From an uncultured Paracoccaceae bacterium (GTDB lineage Bacteria; Pseudomonadota; Alphaproteobacteria; Rhodobacterales; Rhodobacteraceae): DNA of 64,000 bases. The notes beneath the pieces were generated by a model, which saw only the letters and a list, made by a program, of their open reading frames with translations, had not been told where the DNA came from and made no database searches. Shown here piece by piece: positions 16,362-25,211 of the stretch. The translations under genes and the position numbers were made by a program. Location: contig CAKSTR010000002.1 of NCBI GenBank assembly GCA_934500835.1, positions 1 to 64,000 on the forward strand, read 5' to 3'. The first letter of the stretch is position 1; every line of letters begins with the position of its first letter.

Positions 16362-17326
16362 TGCCTCGGCCGGGGCCGGGTCTTGGTGATCAGGATATCG
16401 GCGACGCAGACGCAGACCCCGGCGTCGCACAGGATGGGCGCGGTGGGCAGGGTGATCTCGCCGCCAAGCCGGCCGATCTCGCCGCCGACCGAACAGACCG
16501 CGCGGGTGATGCCGCCATCCCCCTTGACGCGCAGCGATTCAAGCCCGGCGTTGCAGAGAAATCCGCTCCAGCGGTTTTCGGCCCGGATCATGAACTCGTT
16601 GGCGCGCACCGGGCGCGGCGGCAGGCCGGGCCCCTGCGCCGTCATCGTGCCGCGCGGCATCGCGCCCTGCACCGGGCCGGTCGCGGGCAGGCCCGCGTTC
16701 ATCGCCGCAAGCTGATCCGGCGTATAGTCGAAAAGCACCGAGTCAAAGCCGACCCGCAGCGGCTTCAGCGTGATCGAGGCCGAGGGCATCGCCTGCCGAA
16801 GTGCAGTTGCCTCGGCCAGCGTCCGGTCGAAATGATCTGGCCGCATGGTGACATTGATATGCACCGGCATCCGGTCCGCCAGCAGGCAGGCCACATCAAG
16901 AAAATGCGGCAAGTCCGCGAATTCGTTGTGATAGGTCAGGATCACGCTGTCCAGATGCGGGGTGATCTTCTGCCAGAACCGCAGCGTGCGCGAGGCGTTG
17001 GAGATCAGGCTGACGGAAAACCCCCGCCCGGTCGCGGCCTCAAGCAGCGGAATGATGCGCGGGTGCATCGTCGGCTCGCCACCGGTGAATTGCAGCCAGA
17101 CCCGGCGGCCGCGGTGATGGACATAATGGCGGTGCAGAAGGTCATAGAAGGCCAGCACCATCTCGGCCGTCTGCCAGCGGACCGAGCCGTCGTGCAGGGC
17201 CTTCGGACAGTAGCTGCAGGCATAGCTGCAGCTGTTGCCCAGCATCCAGTCCACCAGCACGGTGCGCGCATGATCGGCATTGCTGTGCTCGATCAGGTCG
17301 AAGGCCCTGGGGGTGAAGGCGTCCAT
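16358..17326 (-). CDS. Radical SAM protein with C-terminal cysteine cluster
   Basis: A 322-residue radical SAM enzyme. CSYACSYC (C33, C37, C40) is the C-x3-C-x2-C site of the SAM-binding [4Fe-4S] cluster, and LQFTGGEPTMHP supplies the GGE motif. The C-terminal third holds further cysteines (FLCNAG, AVCSVGG, ILCDAGVCVC), consistent with a SPASM/twitch-like auxiliary cluster. The start at 17326 is tentative: no strong ribosome site is visible, and the frame extends upstream to 17797 into the promoter and start of the divergent caspase gene, which argues against a longer protein. The substrate is unknown; peptide, sugar and cofactor modification are all possible. Confidence 0.8.
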   Translation of the reverse strand: MDAFTPRAFDLIEHSNADHARTVLVDWMLGNSCSYACSYCPKALHDGSVRWQTAEMVLAFYDLLHRHYVHHRGRRVWLQFTGGEPTMHPRIIPLLEAATGRGFSVSLISNASRTLRFWQKITPHLDSVILTYHNEFADLPHFLDVACLLADRMPVHINVTMRPDHFDRTLAEATALRQAMPSASITLKPLRVGFDSVLFDYTPDQLAAMNAGLPATGPVQGAMPRGTMTAQGPGLPPRPVRANEFMIRAENRWSGFLCNAGLESLRVKGDGGITRAVCSVGGEIGRLGGEITLPTAPILCDAGVCVCVADILITKTRPRPRH

Positions 17327-17358
17327 GCGATGTCCATCCGGGGTGGAGAGATGATCAC

Positions 17359-17386
17359 TTGATTGGTCCTGCGCCCAACCTATGCT
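17359..17386 (+). promoter_or_regulatory. Candidate sigma-70 promoter of the caspase-like gene
   Basis: TTGATT (17359-17364), 16 bases, then TATGCT (17381-17386), about 55 bases before the start codon at 17443. It is the best match in the intergenic region. Confidence 0.4.
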
Positions 17387-17442
17387 AGCCTTTGTCGCAT
17401 TGAAACACGCCTCGCGTCCTGCATTGCCTTCGGGATTGAACC

Positions 17443-19518
17443 ATGCCAGTCGCCCGCCTTTTTCTGCGTCTTTTGCGCCTGCCCGGTCTTTTGGTCGCCT
17501 GCCTTCTGCTGGCAGGGGCCGCCGTGGCGCAGGAGCGCTGGGCGCTGGTGCTTGGGGTGGCGCATTACGACAGCCCCGACATAGCGCCCCTGCAGAACAC
17601 CCTGAACGATGCGCGCACCATCGCGGCGGTTCTGAACGACATGGGGTTCCGCGTCTACTACCTTGAAGACGCCAGCAAGGCCGAAGTCGATGCCGCCATG
17701 GACCGCATTGCCGCCGACGAGAAGGGGGCAGAGGTCGGGGTGTTCTACTTTGCCGGCCATGCGGTGCAACTGGAGGGGCAGAACCTTGCGCTGCCATCCG
17801 ACATCCGCCCCACCGGCGGGCAGGCGCTGCGCGACGGTGCGGTCTCGATCAACGATCTGGTCGGGCGCATGAATGCCATCGGCACGCAAAGCCTTGTGGT
17901 CATTCTGGATTCCTGTCGCAACTCGCCCCTGCGCGGCGAAAGCGCCAGCGGCACCGGGCTTGCCTTGGTCGATGCGCCGGCCAACACCATCATCGCCTAT
18001 GCCACCGCACCGGGCGCCGTCGCCTTTGACGGGACCGGGGCGAACAGCCCCTATACGGCGGCGCTCGCCTCGGCGCTGCAGGGGGCCGAACAGGATTTCC
18101 GCGACGTGCTGCGCATGGTGCGCGCCCGCGTGCGCCTTGCCACGGGCGGCGCGCAGACCCCCTGGTACATCGACAACACCCGCACGCCGATCATGATCCG
18201 CCCTAGGCGCGATGTCGCCCCCGAGGTGCTGGTCGAGATGGTCTCGGGGCGCGAGATCAGCCTGTCGACCACCGCTTGGCTGACCATCGCCGAAAGCTCG
18301 GACCCGCGGGATTTCGAACAGTATATCGAGTTGTTCCCCGCCGATCCGCTGGCCGATCTGGCCAAGCGCCAGATCACCGAGATCGGCCAGGGCGACACCC
18401 CCGCCTTCCCCCTGATGGAGATCGAGGTCGACGGTCCGGCCCGCGCCATACCCGAAGGGCTGATGTCCGAAGTCACCGCCTGCGACATCCTCGCCACCGG
18501 CAAGTCTGACATCTGGGGGCTGGTGGAGCCTGTTCCGCATGATCTTGTCAACGTGCGTGCTGCCCTGCGCGCCTGCATCGAGGCGGTGAAGGCCGATCCC
18601 GGCAACGGCAGGCTAACCAACAATCTGGCCGGCGTCCTGCGGCTGGCGATGCGCTACGACGAATCGCTGCACTATCTGGAACTGGCGGCCGAACAGGGCA
18701 ACCCATCGGCCTATATGGGTCTGTCGGCCTTCTACCGGCAGGGTATCGGCGTCGAGGTGGATCTGCCGCGCGCCTTCATCGCCGCGCGCAAGGGGGCGCT
18801 GATGGGCTCTCCTGCTGCGCAGATGATGACCGGGATCTTCTTCCGCGAAGGCTGGGGCGTGCAGCAATCCTACCCCGAGGCGATGCGCTGGATCGCGCTT
18901 GCGGTGCAGAACGGCCTGCCGGACGCTTTCGTCGCCTACGGCGATTTCTACCGCAAGGGCCTGGGGACCGAGGTCGATGAAGCGAGGGCGGTCGCCTTTT
19001 ACCGGCAGGCGGCGATCCTTGGCAGTTCGGATGCCGAGAATCTGGTCGGCATGGCGCATATGCGCGGCAAGGGTGCCACCAAGGACACCGACACCGGCAT
19101 CAACTGGCTGGTGAAATCCAGCGATGCGGGCAATCCCTATGCCGCCTTCCAGTTGGGTCGCGCCTTTCAGGACGGCTGGGGCGTGAAGAAGAACCTGAAC
19201 ACGGCGCTGGCCTATTTCCGGCTTTCGGCGCAGCGCAACTATCTGGGCGCGCATATCATGATCGGGGACATCCTGCGCGACGGACTGCCCGAGACCGGCC
19301 CCGATCTGCCCGAGGCCTATGCCAATTACATCATCGCGCGCGAGGCGGCATTGATCCGCGACACCCGCGATTCCAGAGATGAACTTGCGGATGCCGAGGA
19401 ACGGATCGCAGGCATCCTGCTGATGATGGCCCCCGAACAGCGCGCCGCCGGAGAGAGGATCGCCGCCGACTGGATCGCGCAATACGGTCTTCTGGATTTC
19501 AACCTTGTCAATGAATGA
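17443..19518 (+). CDS. Exported caspase-like (peptidase C14) protein with Sel1 repeats
   Basis: A 691-residue protein. Residues 1-29 are a signal peptide (basic start, leucine-rich core, AVA|Q). Residues 31-250 form a caspase-fold domain: ERWALVLGVAHYD opens it, YFAGHAVQ carries catalytic His106 and VVILDSCRN carries Cys158, so the dyad is intact. Residues about 275-310 hold a W-x-x-I-x-x-S-x-D-P...Y-x-x-x-F-P motif also found in the small protein encoded at 22068-22388. Residues 390-640 contain at least five Sel1-like repeats (G-V-x-x-D...A-x-x-x-x-x-x-A-A). It should act in the periplasm or outside the cell. The next gene overlaps it by 8 bases. Confidence 0.85.
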   Translation: MPVARLFLRLLRLPGLLVACLLLAGAAVAQERWALVLGVAHYDSPDIAPLQNTLNDARTIAAVLNDMGFRVYYLEDASKAEVDAAMDRIAADEKGAEVGVFYFAGHAVQLEGQNLALPSDIRPTGGQALRDGAVSINDLVGRMNAIGTQSLVVILDSCRNSPLRGESASGTGLALVDAPANTIIAYATAPGAVAFDGTGANSPYTAALASALQGAEQDFRDVLRMVRARVRLATGGAQTPWYIDNTRTPIMIRPRRDVAPEVLVEMVSGREISLSTTAWLTIAESSDPRDFEQYIELFPADPLADLAKRQITEIGQGDTPAFPLMEIEVDGPARAIPEGLMSEVTACDILATGKSDIWGLVEPVPHDLVNVRAALRACIEAVKADPGNGRLTNNLAGVLRLAMRYDESLHYLELAAEQGNPSAYMGLSAFYRQGIGVEVDLPRAFIAARKGALMGSPAAQMMTGIFFREGWGVQQSYPEAMRWIALAVQNGLPDAFVAYGDFYRKGLGTEVDEARAVAFYRQAAILGSSDAENLVGMAHMRGKGATKDTDTGINWLVKSSDAGNPYAAFQLGRAFQDGWGVKKNLNTALAYFRLSAQRNYLGAHIMIGDILRDGLPETGPDLPEAYANYIIAREAALIRDTRDSRDELADAEERIAGILLMMAPEQRAAGERIAADWIAQYGLLDFNLVNE

Positions 19519-21496
19519 CGCGGGGAATGACGCGGACCCAGCCCCCCGCCGCGCCACCTGGCGGCTGCGCGACTTTCCGGCGGTGTTCCTGTCCTATGAC
19601 GAACCTTGGGCCGATGCGCATTGGCGCCACCTGCGCGCCCGCCTGCCGGGGGCGGTGCGCGTCCACGGAGTGAAGGGGCTGGACGCCTGCCACAAGGCGG
19701 CGGCCGCGGCGGTTTCCGGCGATTGGGTGCTGACCGTCGATGCCGACACCCGGATCGACCCCGCGCTGGCCGATGCGCCGGTGCCGCAGGCCCTTCTGAC
19801 CGGCGACTTCCGGCTGGACTGGCCGGCGCGCAATGCGGTGAACGGACTCTGGAGCGGCAACGGTTGTGTCAAGCTCTGGCCCAAGGCGCTGCTGCAGGAG
19901 ATGCGCACGCATGAGGCCGCCCCCGAGGGCAGCCTCTCGCTGGATCACGACATCGCCGCGATCAGGCCCGGCCGCTCGGCCCAGGTGACCATGCCCGAGC
20001 GCGCCGCAGTCACCGATCCTGCGCAGACCGCCTTTCACGCCTTTCGTGCCGGGCTGCGCGAGACGGTCTTCTTGCGCCGGATGGCCGAGGGTGCGGCGGT
20101 GCGGCAGGGGTTGCCGGGCTGGCGCGACGATCCCGCAACCGCGCGGTTGATCGCGATCTGGTGCATGATCGGACGCCACGCGCCTTTCGGCCGCTGGCAG
20201 CTTTATGGCTCAAGGCTTGGCCTTGCGCTGCCCGGGCTGATGCCCGACTGGCGGCCCGAGTTCGTCAACGACTACGCCCGGATCGCCGCGCTCTGGTCAG
20301 GGCAGGTGATGCCGCGCTATCTGCGGGGCAGCCCTGCCGATCCGGGATGGGACTGGCCGCGGCTGGACGCCGATCTGCAGCGTCTGGCCGAAGGGCAGGG
20401 CGAGGCGATGGCGGAGTTCGGCCCCGACCCGTCGCGTCTTGCGGCACGGCTGGACCTTCTGTCCCCGGCAATCAGCCCCGCCCGTGCCGACCAGTTGGGC
20501 TATCGTCTGCAACTGCGCTCGGGCTCGGCAGCCGGGGACGATCTGGCGCGCGACATGCTTGAAGTGGCAGGTGCTCTGGACCATCCGGCGGCGTTCGACA
20601 ATCTGGGCCGGCTGCATGCCGGGGGCCGGATAACGGGGGCGGACCCGCAGCGGGCGGGCTGGCTGTTCCGCGCCGCAATGGCCATGGGCAATCCCAATGC
20701 CGCCGGCCATCTGGCCGGGCTGGGGGCCGATGCCGGGGGTGAGCCCGCCGCGCGATTGGCGCAGGATCTGCCGCTTTTCCACAGCGGGGCGCCGGGGCTT
20801 GCCGCTGCCCTGCACAGATGCAAGGCGCCGCTTTGCCTGATCCTGGACCGGGACGTCACCCCCGGCCCGGCCTTCGCGCGCCATGTGCCGGACGCTGCCC
20901 TGCTTGGGGTCGGGCAGGTGCTTGGCTATCTCAGCCGCTGCGCCGTCACCGGCCTGCCGCGGCCCCTCGGCGTCAGGCTGGCGGCGCCTGCCACCTTGGC
21001 CGAGGCACCCGACAGGCCCGCGGATGCGACGCTGCCGGTCGTGCTGGGGCAGCTGGCCGGCCCCGCAGATGCGACCGGGGCGCTTGCCGGCGGGATGCGG
21101 CTGGCGGCCGAGGCGCCGCCGCCCCTCTTGGCAGCACTTGGCCGCGATGCGGCGTTTGGCGACCACTGGGTGCTTGGCTGTCTTCTGGCGCTGGCAGGCA
21201 CCCCTCCCGGCACGACGGAACAGGCCGGGCTTGCCGCGCTGGAGGGGGATGCCCTTGCGGCGCGCCTTGCCGCCGCAGCCGATGCGGCGGCAAGGCGGTG
21301 CGGTGCCGAAATTCCGCTCTGGACCGGCGCTGAAAGCCGGGCGCTGAAGGCGATGCTGCCCGGTGTTCCGGGACGCGCGCATTGGCTGACGGCGGCTGGC
21401 GGGCTTGCCAGCCTGGGGCCGCAGGCGGCGGGACAGGCGGCGGTGATGCGCCGCACCGCCACAGCCCTTTGGGGCCACCGCCCCGGGGAGGGTTAG
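19511..21496 (+). CDS. Glycosyltransferase-like protein with Sel1-type repeat segment
   Basis: A 661-residue cytosolic protein; the start is the ATG at 19511 inside the last codons of the caspase gene (a TTG two codons earlier is possible). Residues 20-110 look like a GT-A nucleotide-sugar fold: FLSYDEPWADAHW, VHGVKGLDACHKAA, then WVLTVDADTRID with a D-x-D pair. This arrangement also occurs in phage and bacterial putative glycosyltransferases. Around residues 355-405 a Sel1-like segment (LARDMLEVAGALDHPAAFDNLG...AMGNPNAAGHLAG) echoes the repeats of the upstream protein. The alanine-rich C-terminal 240 residues are unassigned. No activity can be claimed. Confidence 0.65.
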   Translation: MNDAGNDADPAPRRATWRLRDFPAVFLSYDEPWADAHWRHLRARLPGAVRVHGVKGLDACHKAAAAAVSGDWVLTVDADTRIDPALADAPVPQALLTGDFRLDWPARNAVNGLWSGNGCVKLWPKALLQEMRTHEAAPEGSLSLDHDIAAIRPGRSAQVTMPERAAVTDPAQTAFHAFRAGLRETVFLRRMAEGAAVRQGLPGWRDDPATARLIAIWCMIGRHAPFGRWQLYGSRLGLALPGLMPDWRPEFVNDYARIAALWSGQVMPRYLRGSPADPGWDWPRLDADLQRLAEGQGEAMAEFGPDPSRLAARLDLLSPAISPARADQLGYRLQLRSGSAAGDDLARDMLEVAGALDHPAAFDNLGRLHAGGRITGADPQRAGWLFRAAMAMGNPNAAGHLAGLGADAGGEPAARLAQDLPLFHSGAPGLAAALHRCKAPLCLILDRDVTPGPAFARHVPDAALLGVGQVLGYLSRCAVTGLPRPLGVRLAAPATLAEAPDRPADATLPVVLGQLAGPADATGALAGGMRLAAEAPPPLLAALGRDAAFGDHWVLGCLLALAGTPPGTTEQAGLAALEGDALAARLAAAADAAARRCGAEIPLWTGAESRALKAMLPGVPGRAHWLTAAGGLASLGPQAAGQAAVMRRTATALWGHRPGEG

Positions 21497-22068
21497 TCCA
21501 GCAGCCTGCCGATCAGGCCCGAGGCCCGGCAGGCGGTGTGGTCGGCCAGGGGCGCGGTGGCGGTGCCATCGAAGGCCACGGTCGTCGTTGATCTGAGGCC
21601 CTTTTTCGGCGCCTCATACCTCAGCCTGACCTGATGCGACTCGGTGATCGCATAGCCGCCCCCGTCCAGCGGCTTCAGCACGATCTCGGACTTGCTGCCC
21701 AGCATGCGAACCGCCGGATCGCCCGGCGGACGCTTGGCGATCAGCACCGCCTTGGCGCTGTTGCCCGGAAACTCGGCCCGGTTGCCAAGCGCGACCTGCA
21801 CGATGGTGCCGCAATCGACCAGCGCGGGGCTGTTTGACCGCACCCGGACCGAACCATCCCGCAGCCGGGTCACATCGGTGAAACCATTGGCGCGCAACGT
21901 CTCGACAAGCTGCGCCGGTGTCGCGGCCGAGGCGAGGGTCTGCCCCGGATCAGCCACGGGCTGGCGGAAGGTCAGACTGTCCTCACCGGCATTGCCGACG
22001 CAGGCCGTCAGCAGAAGCGCGGCAAGAAGGGCACCAAAGGGCCGGGGCGGCATCACGGCACCGTGCAT
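21493..22068 (-). CDS. Predicted outer-membrane lipoprotein
   Basis: A 191-residue protein with a type II signal peptide: a hydrophobic core (LLAALLL) and lipobox LTAC with the lipidated cysteine at position 23. The mature domain of about 165 residues has one cysteine pair candidate (VDCGTI and HTACRAS) and alternating beta-like strands; I do not recognise the family. The start codon ATG at 22068 shares a base with the stop of the upstream gene (TGATG), so the two are translationally coupled. An internal ATG at 22053 is a shorter alternative. It ends tail-to-tail, overlapping the glycosyltransferase-like gene by 4 bases. Confidence 0.75.
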   Translation of the reverse strand: MHGAVMPPRPFGALLAALLLTACVGNAGEDSLTFRQPVADPGQTLASAATPAQLVETLRANGFTDVTRLRDGSVRVRSNSPALVDCGTIVQVALGNRAEFPGNSAKAVLIAKRPPGDPAVRMLGSKSEIVLKPLDGGGYAITESHQVRLRYEAPKKGLRSTTTVAFDGTATAPLADHTACRASGLIGRLLD

Positions 22069-22388
22069 CAGTACATCCCCCCGGTCCCGTTGCCCGTGCC
22101 GGGCTTCGCGGTGGCGGGCGGCTTGGGCCGCGTCGGCTGGGACGGCACCTCCACCTGCCGCGGCGCGCCGGTCGTGCCGATCGTGCCCAGGGCGGCAAGC
22201 GCCTCGTCAACATAGTCGCCGGCGGGATAGAGGCTGAGATAAAGATAATAGGCGTCGGAGGTGTTGGCCGAAACGGCGGCGTTCCAGGCCGCGACCTCTT
22301 CCTGACTGGCGGCCGTCGCTGCCGAGCCGCTGATAAGGGCGACGAAGAACATCTTCCAGAACAGGGCAAAACGCGAGATTGCTGCCAT
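22068..22388 (-). CDS. Small secreted protein with caspase-associated W/Y/P motif
   Basis: A 106-residue protein with a signal peptide ending near residue 27 (ATAAS). The mature part starts with a single short helical motif (W-N-A-A-V-S-A-N-T-S-D-A-Y-Y-L-Y-L-S-L-Y-P-A-G-D, then a helix) and ends in a proline/glycine/threonine-rich tail. The motif closely parallels residues 276-308 of the caspase-like protein at 17443-19518, where tryptophan, the S/D pair, tyrosine and F/Y-P are in the same order. It is translationally coupled to the downstream lipoprotein gene. It may be a partner or scaffold for the caspase-like protein; function unknown. Confidence 0.7.
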   Translation of the reverse strand: MAAISRFALFWKMFFVALISGSAATAASQEEVAAWNAAVSANTSDAYYLYLSLYPAGDYVDEALAALGTIGTTGAPRQVEVPSQPTRPKPPATAKPGTGNGTGGMY

Positions 22389-22420
22389 GACAAAATCCGC
22401 CCTTGAAATTCAATTCAAGA

Positions 22421-22448
22421 AGGGTAGCACGCAAGCGAAGATTCGCAA
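22421..22448 (-). promoter_or_regulatory. Candidate promoter for the small secreted protein and lipoprotein
   Basis: On the minus strand TTGCGA (22448-22443), 16 bases, TACCCT (22426-22421), 33 bases before the start codon at 22388. An A/T-rich inverted repeat (TTGAA...TTCAA, about 22403-22418) lies just downstream of the -10 box and could be an operator. Confidence 0.35.
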
Positions 22449-22451
22449 CCG

Positions 22452-22919
22452 TCACGCCGGGGGGCGCCCCTTGGGTATGGATATCCTTACCAGCGGATGC
22501 GCGTCGCGCGGCGCCAGTTCCAGCAACTCGGCCGCGCCCGGACCGGACCAGGTGCAACCGGCAACCTTCCAGAAACCGAAGATCAGACCCAGCCGGCGAA
22601 AGCTGTAGTCCGCGGCGTCCTCAAGCCCTCCGGGGCGGGTCTCGGCCATCTGCAAGGGCCAGGGAACGAATTCGAAAACCGCCTCGCCGGGCGTGATGCA
22701 GGACGGCGGCAGGCGGTCCGAGATGACAAGGCAGCGGTAGCCGCGCGCCCGGCACAGGGCGCGATGGGCGGCCAGGTCCGCCTCGGGCAGGGGCGCGTCA
22801 CCGACGTGGACCAGCGCCCAGGCCGCAGCCGGTTCCGACGCGGCCACAGGCCCTGTCCGCCCGTCATGGGCGGCGGCGCGGCTTGCGACCTTGATCGCGT
22901 GGCGGATGCGGCGGATCAT
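22452..22919 (-). CDS. Hypothetical protein, 155 residues
   Basis: I do not recognise this family. It starts at the ATG at 22919, preceded by CAGGGTGAT, and is divergent from the large glycosyltransferase gene 81 bases away. It has a basic N-terminus without a membrane segment. The body begins WALVHVGDAPLPEADLAAHR and continues with a strand reading YRCLVISD, a turn and an aromatic-rich stretch (FGFWKVAGCTW). This has a Rossmann-like strand/helix rhythm that could be a small nucleotide-sugar-related fold, a weak suggestion only. The next gene in the same direction begins 63 bases on with its own promoter candidate. Confidence 0.6.
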   Translation of the reverse strand: MIRRIRHAIKVASRAAAHDGRTGPVAASEPAAAWALVHVGDAPLPEADLAAHRALCRARGYRCLVISDRLPPSCITPGEAVFEFVPWPLQMAETRPGGLEDAADYSFRRLGLIFGFWKVAGCTWSGPGAAELLELAPRDAHPLVRISIPKGRPPA

Positions 22920-23000
22920 CGGATCACCCTGCGGTGCGGCGTCATGGACAGGAAAACCGGTGCCGGTATAGTGATAGACCTGTTTCGGGAAGCGACAAGC

Positions 23001-25211
23001 ATGGAAGTTGACATTCTGGTTGTCGGCGATTTCCGCTTTCCCGGCGGGACCTCGACCTCGATCGCGTCCGAGGTGCGGGCGCTGGCGCAGGCGGGATACC
23101 GCATCGGCCTTCTGGCGCTGGCGACGGGGCCGCTGGCGCCGCGCCACCCCATCCACCCCGGTATTCAGGCCCTGCATGACACGGGGCTGGCGCATTGGGT
23201 GCCGCCCGGCGTGGCGGTCGAGGCGGATCTGTGCTGCCTGCACCATCCGGCGGTCTTTACCCGTCTGCCGGCCGTGCCGCCGCTGGTGACCAGCCGCCAC
23301 CGCGTCATCATCGCGCATCATCCTGCCATCGATGCCGCCGGTGTCGCCCAATATGATGTGCAGGCCGTCGCGGCCCTGGTGGCCGAAGTGTTCGGCCCCG
23401 CGCCCTGGGCGCCGGTCGGCCCTGCGGTGCGCGAGACCCTGCTTCGCCAGACGGCCCCGCCACCGATGCTGGCCGAGGATTGGCACAACATCCTCGACCC
23501 CGATGCTTTCGCCGCGCCTTCGCTGGCCTTGCCCCGACGCCTGCCGGTGCTGGGGCGCCACAGCCGGCCCGAGGCCGAGAAATGGCCCGACGACCGCGAG
23601 ACCTTTCTTGCGGCCTACCCGGATGATCCCGGCCTGACCGTGCGGTTGATGGGCTATTCGGCGGCGCAGGATGCGATCGTCGGCCAGCGGCCCGCGAACT
23701 GGGAGGTGCTGCCCTTCGGCGCGCTGCCGGTGCCGGCCTTCCTTGGTGCGCTGGATTACTTCTCGTATTTTCACAGCGCGACCTGGATCGAGGCCTTCGG
23801 CCGCTCGGTGCTGGAGGCGATGGCGTCGGGGCTGATCTGCCTCTTGCCGCCGGGGTTCCAGCCCCTGTTCGGCGATGGCGCGGTCTATTGCAGGCCGCAG
23901 GAGGTGCTGGCCCATGTCCGCCGCTTCGAGGCCGATCCGGCGGCGCGGGCTGCGCAGGCGGCACGAGCCATCGCCGTGGTGCGTGCCCGCTACGGCCCCG
24001 CCCGCGCAGTTGCCCGGGCCGAGGCGCTGATCGGCCCGCCGGCGCGGCAGGGGCAGCCCGCAAGGCCGGCCACGCCCCGTCAGGGCGGCGGGGTGCTTTA
24101 CTTCACCTCGAACGGGGTCGGTATGGGGCATCTGACCCGTTGCATGGCCACGGCGCGGCGGCTGTCGCCCGGCACCCCCGCCACCATCGCCACCATGAGC
24201 AAGGCCTTCGAAGTGGTCCGCGACGAAGGCATCGCCGTGGAATACCTGCCCTATTTCCGCGCCGCCGGGCTGGACTACCAGCCCTGGACGCAGAAACTTG
24301 CAGCCGAACTGACCGAGATCCTGCGCTATCGCGCCCCGGATGTCTTCGTCTTCGACGGCAATGTGCCCTATGACGGTCTGCTCGCCGCCTTCCGGCTGTT
24401 TCCCGCGATGTGGAAAGTCTGGCAGCGCCGCCCGTTGTGGCGCCCCTCTGTGGGGGGCGCCTATCTGGATCTGTCGGGCCATTTCGATGTCGTGCTGGAG
24501 CCGGGCGAGCTTGCGGCCCCGGTGGATCGCGGCCTGACGGTGGATCATCAGGCCGCCGCCTTCCGCGTGCCGCCGGTGCGGCTTCTTGATGCCGGCGAGG
24601 CCCTGCCGCGCCGCGCCGCGCAGGATATCCTCGGGCTGGACCCGTCCCGTCCCGCGGTGCTTTTGCAGCTTGGGTCGGGCAACAATTTCGATCTTGGCGG
24701 CCCGGCCCGGATGGTCTTCGACATGGCCGACCCGGCGCGGGGCGGGCGCGATCTGCAGGTGGTGCTGGCGCGCTGGCGCATCGCCGAAAGCACCGCACCG
24801 CCGCCGGCGCATGTGCGGCTTCTGGATGGCTTTCCGATCTCGCGCTATCTTGCCGCCTTTGACTGCGCCGTGGCGACGGCCGGCTACAACACCTTTCACG
24901 AAAACCTTGCCGCGGGCCTGCCCACCCTTTTCGTGCCGAACGATCACCCCGAGCAGGACGAACAATGGCTCCGGGCCGAGTATGCCGCCCTGCGGGGGCT
25001 GGCCCTGACGGCCCGCGCCGATGACCCCTACGCGCTGCGCCGCGGGTTCGAGCATCTTCTGCGCCCCGCGACAAGGGCCGCCCTGTCTGCGGCCTGTGCG
25101 GCGTCGGCCCCCGCGAACGGGGCGGCGCAGGCCGCCGGTTTCCTGCAAGGTCTTGCCCTGACGCGCAAGGCTGCGGACTTTGCCTTCCGTGCCGTCGGGC
25201 GCGCAACATGA
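23001..25211 (+). CDS. Bimodular glycosyltransferase (GT4-like plus MurG/GT28-like)
   Basis: A 736-residue cytosolic protein made of two GT-B type transferase modules. Residues 1-345 start VDILVVGDFRFPGGTSTSIASEV and end with the GT4-like acceptor region SATWIEAFGRSVLEAMASGL, where E-x-F-G-R-x-x-x-E-A-M is the signature. Residues about 365-735 start VLYFTSNGVGMGHLTR, the glycine-rich donor loop of the MurG/GT28 family, and carry GYNTFHENLAAGLPTLFVP as the UDP-sugar-binding segment. Two different sugar transfers by one polypeptide are therefore likely. It overlaps the next glycosyltransferase by ATGA. Donors and acceptors are unknown; a cell-surface or secreted glycan is plausible. Confidence 0.82.
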   Translation: MEVDILVVGDFRFPGGTSTSIASEVRALAQAGYRIGLLALATGPLAPRHPIHPGIQALHDTGLAHWVPPGVAVEADLCCLHHPAVFTRLPAVPPLVTSRHRVIIAHHPAIDAAGVAQYDVQAVAALVAEVFGPAPWAPVGPAVRETLLRQTAPPPMLAEDWHNILDPDAFAAPSLALPRRLPVLGRHSRPEAEKWPDDRETFLAAYPDDPGLTVRLMGYSAAQDAIVGQRPANWEVLPFGALPVPAFLGALDYFSYFHSATWIEAFGRSVLEAMASGLICLLPPGFQPLFGDGAVYCRPQEVLAHVRRFEADPAARAAQAARAIAVVRARYGPARAVARAEALIGPPARQGQPARPATPRQGGGVLYFTSNGVGMGHLTRCMATARRLSPGTPATIATMSKAFEVVRDEGIAVEYLPYFRAAGLDYQPWTQKLAAELTEILRYRAPDVFVFDGNVPYDGLLAAFRLFPAMWKVWQRRPLWRPSVGGAYLDLSGHFDVVLEPGELAAPVDRGLTVDHQAAAFRVPPVRLLDAGEALPRRAAQDILGLDPSRPAVLLQLGSGNNFDLGGPARMVFDMADPARGGRDLQVVLARWRIAESTAPPPAHVRLLDGFPISRYLAAFDCAVATAGYNTFHENLAAGLPTLFVPNDHPEQDEQWLRAEYAALRGLALTARADDPYALRRGFEHLLRPATRAALSAACAASAPANGAAQAAGFLQGLALTRKAADFAFRAVGRAT

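Noticed and set aside
16358..17797. A longer radical SAM protein starting near 17797
   Set aside because: The extra N-terminal part reads antisense through the caspase promoter and start and is low-complexity; 17326 gives the usual radical SAM N-terminus.
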